DNA of 25,462 bases, taken from DASQFD01 sp035633255. Lineage in GTDB: Bacteria; Actinomycetota; Actinomycetes; Actinomycetales; Dermatophilaceae. The notes beneath the pieces were generated by a model. It saw only the letters and a program-made list of their open reading frames with translations, had not been told where the DNA came from and ran no database searches. Positions 22,511 to 25,462 of this stretch are shown piece by piece (the first letter of the stretch is position 1; each line of letters opens with the position of its first letter). A program made the translations under genes and the position numbers. The stretch spans positions 1-25,462 of the forward strand of contig DASQFD010000116.1 in NCBI GenBank assembly GCA_035633255.1, read 5' to 3'.

Positions 22511-22855
22511 CGAGGTCCACAGGACGGCCACGGCGGTGTTGAGCACGGCCAGCCAGCCCGCGGCCGTCACGAGCGTGCTCACCGGCCGGTCGCCGCGGGC
22601 CCGGGCCCGCGCCACCTCGGCGCAGGCCGCCACGGCGATCGCCAGCAGCAGCTTGACGCCGATCTTGGCGTGGTTGACCGTCTCGTCGCCCATCTCGGCG
22701 AGGCCGACGAGCAGCAGGCCGGTCACCAGCTGCGCCCGGGCGCCCCAGACCAGTGCCGGCGTCACCGCTCCACGGGCGACGAAGACGGCGCTGCCGACGA
22801 TCGCGGCCATGCCCAGCAGGTGGAGGACGACGAGGACGTGGCTGAGCAGCTCCAT
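22502..22855 (-). CDS. Small four-helix membrane protein, function unknown
   Basis: A 117-residue protein with four hydrophobic segments (about 5-27, 37-52, 64-80, 93-113), short loops and one basic cluster (RARARGDR, 83-90) before the last helix. A conserved-looking NHAKIGVKLLLA stretch starts the third helix, similar to small uncharacterised integral membrane proteins common in actinobacteria. I do not recognise a function. The ATG at 22855 has a TAGGCT -10 element eight bases upstream and no ribosome binding site, so it is probably leaderless. It lies downstream of, and on the same strand as, the response regulator, separated by a terminator-like hairpin. Confidence 0.8.
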   Translation of the reverse strand: MELLSHVLVVLHLLGMAAIVGSAVFVARGAVTPALVWGARAQLVTGLLLVGLAEMGDETVNHAKIGVKLLLAIAVAACAEVARARARGDRPVSTLVTAAGWLAVLNTAVAVLWTSED

Positions 22856-22863
22856 GGGGACCG

Positions 22864-22869
22864 AGCCTA
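22864..22869 (-). promoter_or_regulatory. Predicted -10 element of the small membrane protein gene (TAGGCT)
   Basis: Minus-strand TAGGCT, the same hexamer as at pcrA, eight bases before the ATG at 22855. No Shine-Dalgarno is present. A leaderless message is inferred. Confidence 0.5.
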
Positions 22870-22919
22870 GGCAACGGCCGACGGGGCAACCACGGCGGTG
22901 GTGCCGGCCGGGACGGCCG

Positions 22920-22952
22920 GGCCGAGTCCCGTCCCCGGACCGGGGCTCGGCC
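22920..22952 (-). terminator. Terminator-like stem-loop after the response regulator gene
   Basis: GGCCGAG (22920-22926) pairs with CTCGGCC (22946-22952), and inside it CCCCGG (22933-22938) pairs with CCGGGG (22940-22945). It lies six bases past the response regulator stop, so it likely ends the kinase-regulator transcript. No T-run. Confidence 0.6.
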
Positions 22953-22958
22953 AGCGGT

Positions 22959-23654
22959 TCAGACCAGCCGGCGGCCCATCGCCCACGCCGTGAGCTCGTG
23001 CCGGGAGGAGAGCTGGAGCTTGCGCAGCACCGAGGAGACGTGGGTCTCGACGGTCTTGACCGAGATGAACAGCTCCTTCGCGACCTCCTTGTACTGGTAG
23101 CCGCGGGCGATCAGCCGCATGACCTCCCGCTCGCGCGCCGAGAGCCGGTCGAGCTCCTCGTCGACCTCCGCGATCTCCCCCGCAGCCGCCCCGAACGCGT
23201 CGAGGACGAAGCCCGCCAGCCGCGGCGAGAACACCGCGTCGCCGTCCGCCACCCGCCGGATCGCCGTGCCGAGGTCGCGGGCGGTGATCGCCTTGGTGAC
23301 GTAGCCGCGCGCCCCGGCCCGGATGACGGCGATGACGTCCTCGGCGGAGTCCGAGACGCTCAGCGCCAGGAACCGCACGGGGAGGCCCGCCTCGGAGTCC
23401 ACCGCCACGCACCCGCGCAGCACGTCGACGCCGCCGTTGCCCAGGCCACCGGGCAGGTGCACGTCGAGCAGCACGACGTCGGGGCGGTGCTCCCGCACGA
23501 CCGCCACCGCCGCGTCGACGTCCGCGGCCTCACCGACAACGTCGACGGCGGTCCCGACCTCCTCGGCGAGCTCGGCCCGCACGCCGGTGCGGAACATGTG
23601 GTGGTCGTCGACGAGCACCACCCGCGTCGGCCTCCTACGCTCATCCTTCGGCAT
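22959..23654 (-). CDS. NarL/LuxR-family response regulator
   Basis: A 231-residue two-component regulator. The receiver domain (10-~135) has Asp16/Asp17, phosphorylation site Asp64 (VVLLDVHLPG), a Ser at 99 and Lys121; the LuxR-type helix-turn-helix spans ~168-228 with LSAREREVMRLIARG and FISVKTVETHVSSVLRKL. The start overlaps the kinase gene by 14 bases, with GAGGAGG six bases before the ATG inside the kinase's last codons, so the pair is coupled. A PspC-domain kinase with a NarL-type regulator recalls the MacRS system of Streptomyces; the target genes are not visible, although the divergent gene at 25284 is a candidate. Confidence 0.95.
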   Translation of the reverse strand: MPKDERRRPTRVVLVDDHHMFRTGVRAELAEEVGTAVDVVGEAADVDAAVAVVREHRPDVVLLDVHLPGGLGNGGVDVLRGCVAVDSEAGLPVRFLALSVSDSAEDVIAVIRAGARGYVTKAITARDLGTAIRRVADGDAVFSPRLAGFVLDAFGAAAGEIAEVDEELDRLSAREREVMRLIARGYQYKEVAKELFISVKTVETHVSSVLRKLQLSSRHELTAWAMGRRLV

Positions 23655-25170
23655 CGTGGGCCTCCTCGGTGCTCGTGCTTGTGCTCGTGCTCGTGCTCGT
23701 GGCGGTGCCTGTGCTCGTGCCCGTGGCGGTGCCCGTGCCCGTGGCGGTGCCCGTGCCCGTGGCGGTGCTCGTGCCCGTGGCGGTGCTTGTGGGAGCGGTG
23801 CCCGCGGGAGCGGTCGGCGGGAGCCGCAGCTCGACCTCCGTGCCGTCCTCCCGGCGCCGCACCCGCGCCGTGCCCCCGTGCCGCTCCATCCGGGCGAACA
23901 CCGACCGCCGCAGCCCCAGCCGGTCCGCCGGCACCGCGTCCAGGTCGAACCCGCTGCCCCGGTCGCGCACGAACGCCTCCACGCCGTCCCGGCCGATCTC
24001 CACGTATGCCGTGACCGGCGGCGCACCGTGACGCACCGCGTTCAGCAGCGCCTCCCTCAGCGCCTGCACCAGCGCGGCACCCCGGGGCTCGAGCGGGCGG
24101 TCCCCCGTCACGACCAGCTCGATGGGCGTGCCGTGCAGGTCCTCCACCTCGTGGGCCGCAGCGGCCACCACCGCGGCCAGGGCGACCTGCCCCCCGGTCG
24201 GCGGGGCGTAGAGCCACGTCCGGAGCTCCCGCTCCTGCGCCCGCGCGAGCTGCGCGACGGCGACCGGGTCGGCGGCCCGGCGCTGGATGAGGGTGAGGGT
24301 CTGGAGCACCGAGTCGTGCAGGTGGGCGGCGATGTCGGCGCGCTCGGTGGCCCGCGCGGCCGCCACCTGCTCGCGCCGCATGTCGCGCCACAGCCGGACC
24401 ACCCACGGGGCCGCGACGATCACGGTGCCGCACAGCAGCGCGACGGTGGCGAGGAACGCGTCCCAGACCTCGCCCAGCGGCTGCCGGCGCAGGGCGAGCA
24501 CCATGATTCCCACGACGACGAGCCCGAGACCCAGCGCGACGCGGATCCACCCGTGGCCACGGCCCGTCTCCCCGCCGCCGAGCCAGTCGTCGCGGGCGGC
24601 CTCGTCGAGGTTGCTCCAGGCCACGATGGCGCCGGCCGCGATGACGAGGAGCGGCACGAGCACCGGTGCCCGGACGTCCACGCCGGCCTGCTGCACGGCG
24701 ACGACGATGCCGACGAGCACGACGAGCCCGCCGACGGCGACCACCGCACCCCACGGACCGCTGGCCACCGCCGCCGCGACCCGCGTCGCACGGGGGTCGC
24801 CGGGCGGGAGACCGGGCACCTGCTGGGGCAGCATCGCCCAGAGGAAGAGGTAGACCGGCAGCCCCGGCCCGGTCACCAGCAGCAGCGCCAGGACGACCCG
24901 GACGTGTGACACCGGCACCCCGAGATGGGCCGCCACCCCGGCGCAGACGCCGGCGAGCCAACGGCCGTGCACCGGGCGGGCGAGCGGGGGGCGACCGGCA
25001 GGGGCATCGGACGGCGCCGGTGGTGCGGCCCACGGCCCCGGCCCCGGGCCCGCCGGCCACGGCTCCCTCCCCTGCTCCCTCCCCTGCCCCGGCACGGGCA
25101 CCGGGGCGGGCGCGGGCGCGGACACCGCCGTCGGGCCCACCGTCGCGCTGCGCCGGGACGAGGTGGCCAT
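23641..25170 (-). CDS. PspC-domain sensor histidine kinase
   Basis: A 509-residue membrane kinase. Residues 1-60 are Pro/Ala/Gly-rich; a PspC domain is at ~62-115 (LARPVHGRWLAGVCAGVAAHL); further membrane segments lie at ~141-160, 168-185, 209-227 and 236-259. The HisKA_3-type box ERADIAAHLHDSV has His285 as phosphoacceptor, the N-box EALLNAVRHG has Asn377, and the G-box DRGSGFD is at 403-409. After ~451 comes a Thr/Ser/Gly/Ala repeat tail of about 45 residues, encoded by a minisatellite. The ATG at 25170 has no clear ribosome binding site; CAGACT six bases before it may be a weak -10. PspC kinases are thought to sense envelope stress. Confidence 0.93.
   Translation of the reverse strand: MATSSRRSATVGPTAVSAPAPAPVPVPGQGREQGREPWPAGPGPGPWAAPPAPSDAPAGRPPLARPVHGRWLAGVCAGVAAHLGVPVSHVRVVLALLLVTGPGLPVYLFLWAMLPQQVPGLPPGDPRATRVAAAVASGPWGAVVAVGGLVVLVGIVVAVQQAGVDVRAPVLVPLLVIAAGAIVAWSNLDEAARDDWLGGGETGRGHGWIRVALGLGLVVVGIMVLALRRQPLGEVWDAFLATVALLCGTVIVAAPWVVRLWRDMRREQVAAARATERADIAAHLHDSVLQTLTLIQRRAADPVAVAQLARAQERELRTWLYAPPTGGQVALAAVVAAAAHEVEDLHGTPIELVVTGDRPLEPRGAALVQALREALLNAVRHGAPPVTAYVEIGRDGVEAFVRDRGSGFDLDAVPADRLGLRRSVFARMERHGGTARVRRREDGTEVELRLPPTAPAGTAPTSTATGTSTATGTGTATGTGTATGTSTGTATSTSTSTSTSTEEAHDAEG
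23669..23789. repeat. GTGCCC/GTGGCG minisatellite in the kinase tail
   Basis: Hexamer-based repeat in which 18-base units close to GTGCCCGTGCCCGTGGCG recur about four times, preceded by GTGCTC units. In the kinase frame (minus strand) it encodes alternating Thr with Ser/Gly/Ala. Units are multiples of three, so copy changes lengthen or shorten the tail without breaking the frame. It ends a few codons before the kinase stop and just before the regulator's ribosome binding site. Confidence 0.9.
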
Positions 25171-25283
25171 GGCCCCAGTCTGGCTCAGGCCGGCCCGGTC
25201 CGGAGCACCGCGGGGGTCGGTTCAGGGCCGGGTCAGGGTCGACCCCCATGGCCCGGCAGCCCCCCTCGCGCCACGATCGAGGT
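25171..25283. promoter_or_regulatory. Divergent promoter region of the PspC kinase and the Pro/Gly-rich gene
   Basis: 113 bp between two divergent starts. CANNNT hexamers lie six bases before each ATG: CAGACT before the kinase (minus) and CACGAT (25272-25277) before the right-hand gene (plus). These would be weak -10 elements giving leaderless messages. GTCGACC at 25226-25235 is a near-palindrome (GGTCGACC) that could be an operator. All inferred. Confidence 0.3.
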
Positions 25284-25462
25284 ATGACCTCACCGACACC
25301 ACCCGGGGCGACCCCACCGGGCGCCACACCACCCGGACCGGTACCAGCCGCACCCCAACCACCCGGACCCCTCGGACCCGTACCCCCCGGACCCGGACCC
25401 CTGCCCCCCGGACCCGGACCCCTGCCCCCCGGACCCGGACCCCTGCCCCCCGGACCTGTACC
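25284..25462 (+). CDS. Pro/Gly-rich N-terminal fragment, possibly a PspC-domain protein
   Basis: The first 59 codons of a gene that runs off the right edge. All are low-complexity, with repeated PPGPGPL heptads and no recognisable domain. Divergence from a PspC-domain kinase, and the fact that many actinobacterial PspC proteins begin with a Pro-rich cytoplasmic stretch, make a PspC-domain protein plausible. That is a context guess. The ATG is the only reasonable start; GAGG lies too close to it for standard spacing. Confidence 0.55.
   Translation, partial: MTSPTPPGATPPGATPPGPVPAAPQPPGPLGPVPPGPGPLPPGPGPLPPGPGPLPPGPV
25383..25451 (+). repeat. 21-bp tandem repeat, three copies plus a partial
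   Basis: The 21-base unit CCCCCCGGACCCGGACCCCTG occurs perfectly at 25383-25403, 25404-25424 and 25425-25445, and a fourth copy begins at 25446. It encodes PPGPGPL heptads in the partial right-hand gene. The unit length keeps the frame on expansion or loss. Confidence 0.95.

Larger units (their letters stand above)
713..24011. repeat. Dispersed 8-mer GTATGCCG/CGGCATAC, 16 copies
   Basis: Copies in the GTATGCCG orientation start at 713, 1503, 5495, 8434, 9075, 10711, 21739 and 24004; copies in the CGGCATAC orientation start at 1334, 2773, 6681, 9300, 10465, 18288, 20602 and 22371. Twelve are in genes and four outside. Orientation is evenly split. Function unknown; details are given in the findings. 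Confidence 0.85.

Noticed and set aside
23700..23800. A His-rich metal-binding peptide read from another frame of the minisatellite
   Set aside because: It is only the alternate-frame translation of GTG/CAC-rich repeats; the kinase frame is continuous and carries the real domains.
22455..24014. A 519-codon plus-strand open frame across the membrane protein and regulator genes
   Set aside because: Low-complexity Arg/Pro/Ala composition and antisense to clear genes with intact motifs; a by-product of high GC.

Overview
The window is chromosomal DNA from a high-GC Gram-positive actinobacterium. Very high GC in third codon positions, frequent GTG starts and the gene order purH-purN-perM-sucD-sucC-M23 peptidase-pcrA all point there; Micrococcales (for example the Intrasporangiaceae/Ornithinimicrobium group) is my inference, not something the sequence proves. 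No rRNA, tRNA, CRISPR array, transposase or phage gene was found.

Left part (1-9.2 kb) is a conserved housekeeping block, mostly on the minus strand: purH (partial) and purN of purine synthesis, a DUF1028 protein, a PerM/DUF6350 membrane protein linked to cell division, the succinyl-CoA synthetase genes sucC-sucD, a plus-strand exported M23 peptidase with a possible MtrA-type site, and the helicase pcrA. Divergent from pcrA is a coupled repair pair (9.3-11.1 kb): a stand-alone LigD-type polymerase/primase and a family 5 uracil-DNA glycosylase.

Middle part (11.2-19.5 kb) is one long plus-strand operon: livG, a long-chain-type acyl-CoA ligase, livH, livM, a lipoprotein substrate-binding protein, livF and an atypical phenylacetate-CoA-ligase-like protein. 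Most junctions are 4-base GTGA overlaps. It looks like a high-affinity importer tied to CoA activation of its substrate; the substrate cannot be read from sequence. A perfect 15-bp hairpin lies between the binding-protein gene and livF.

Right part (19.5-25.5 kb) holds a lipoprotein of the beta-lactamase/PBP fold, a PIG-L deacetylase, a quinone oxidoreductase, a small four-helix membrane protein, and a PspC-domain sensor kinase with its NarL-type regulator, facing a divergent Pro/Gly-rich partial gene. Several short tandem repeats sit at gene edges here.

Two window-wide patterns stand out. (1) The 8-mer GTATGCCG/CGGCATAC occurs 16 times, in all codon phases and in non-coding DNA, each coding copy using a codon that is normally rare in such genomes (ATA, TAT or GCA); it is absent from the whole liv operon. 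(2) At least six genes have a TANNNT -10 element 6-10 bases before the start codon, which predicts leaderless or nearly leaderless mRNAs.
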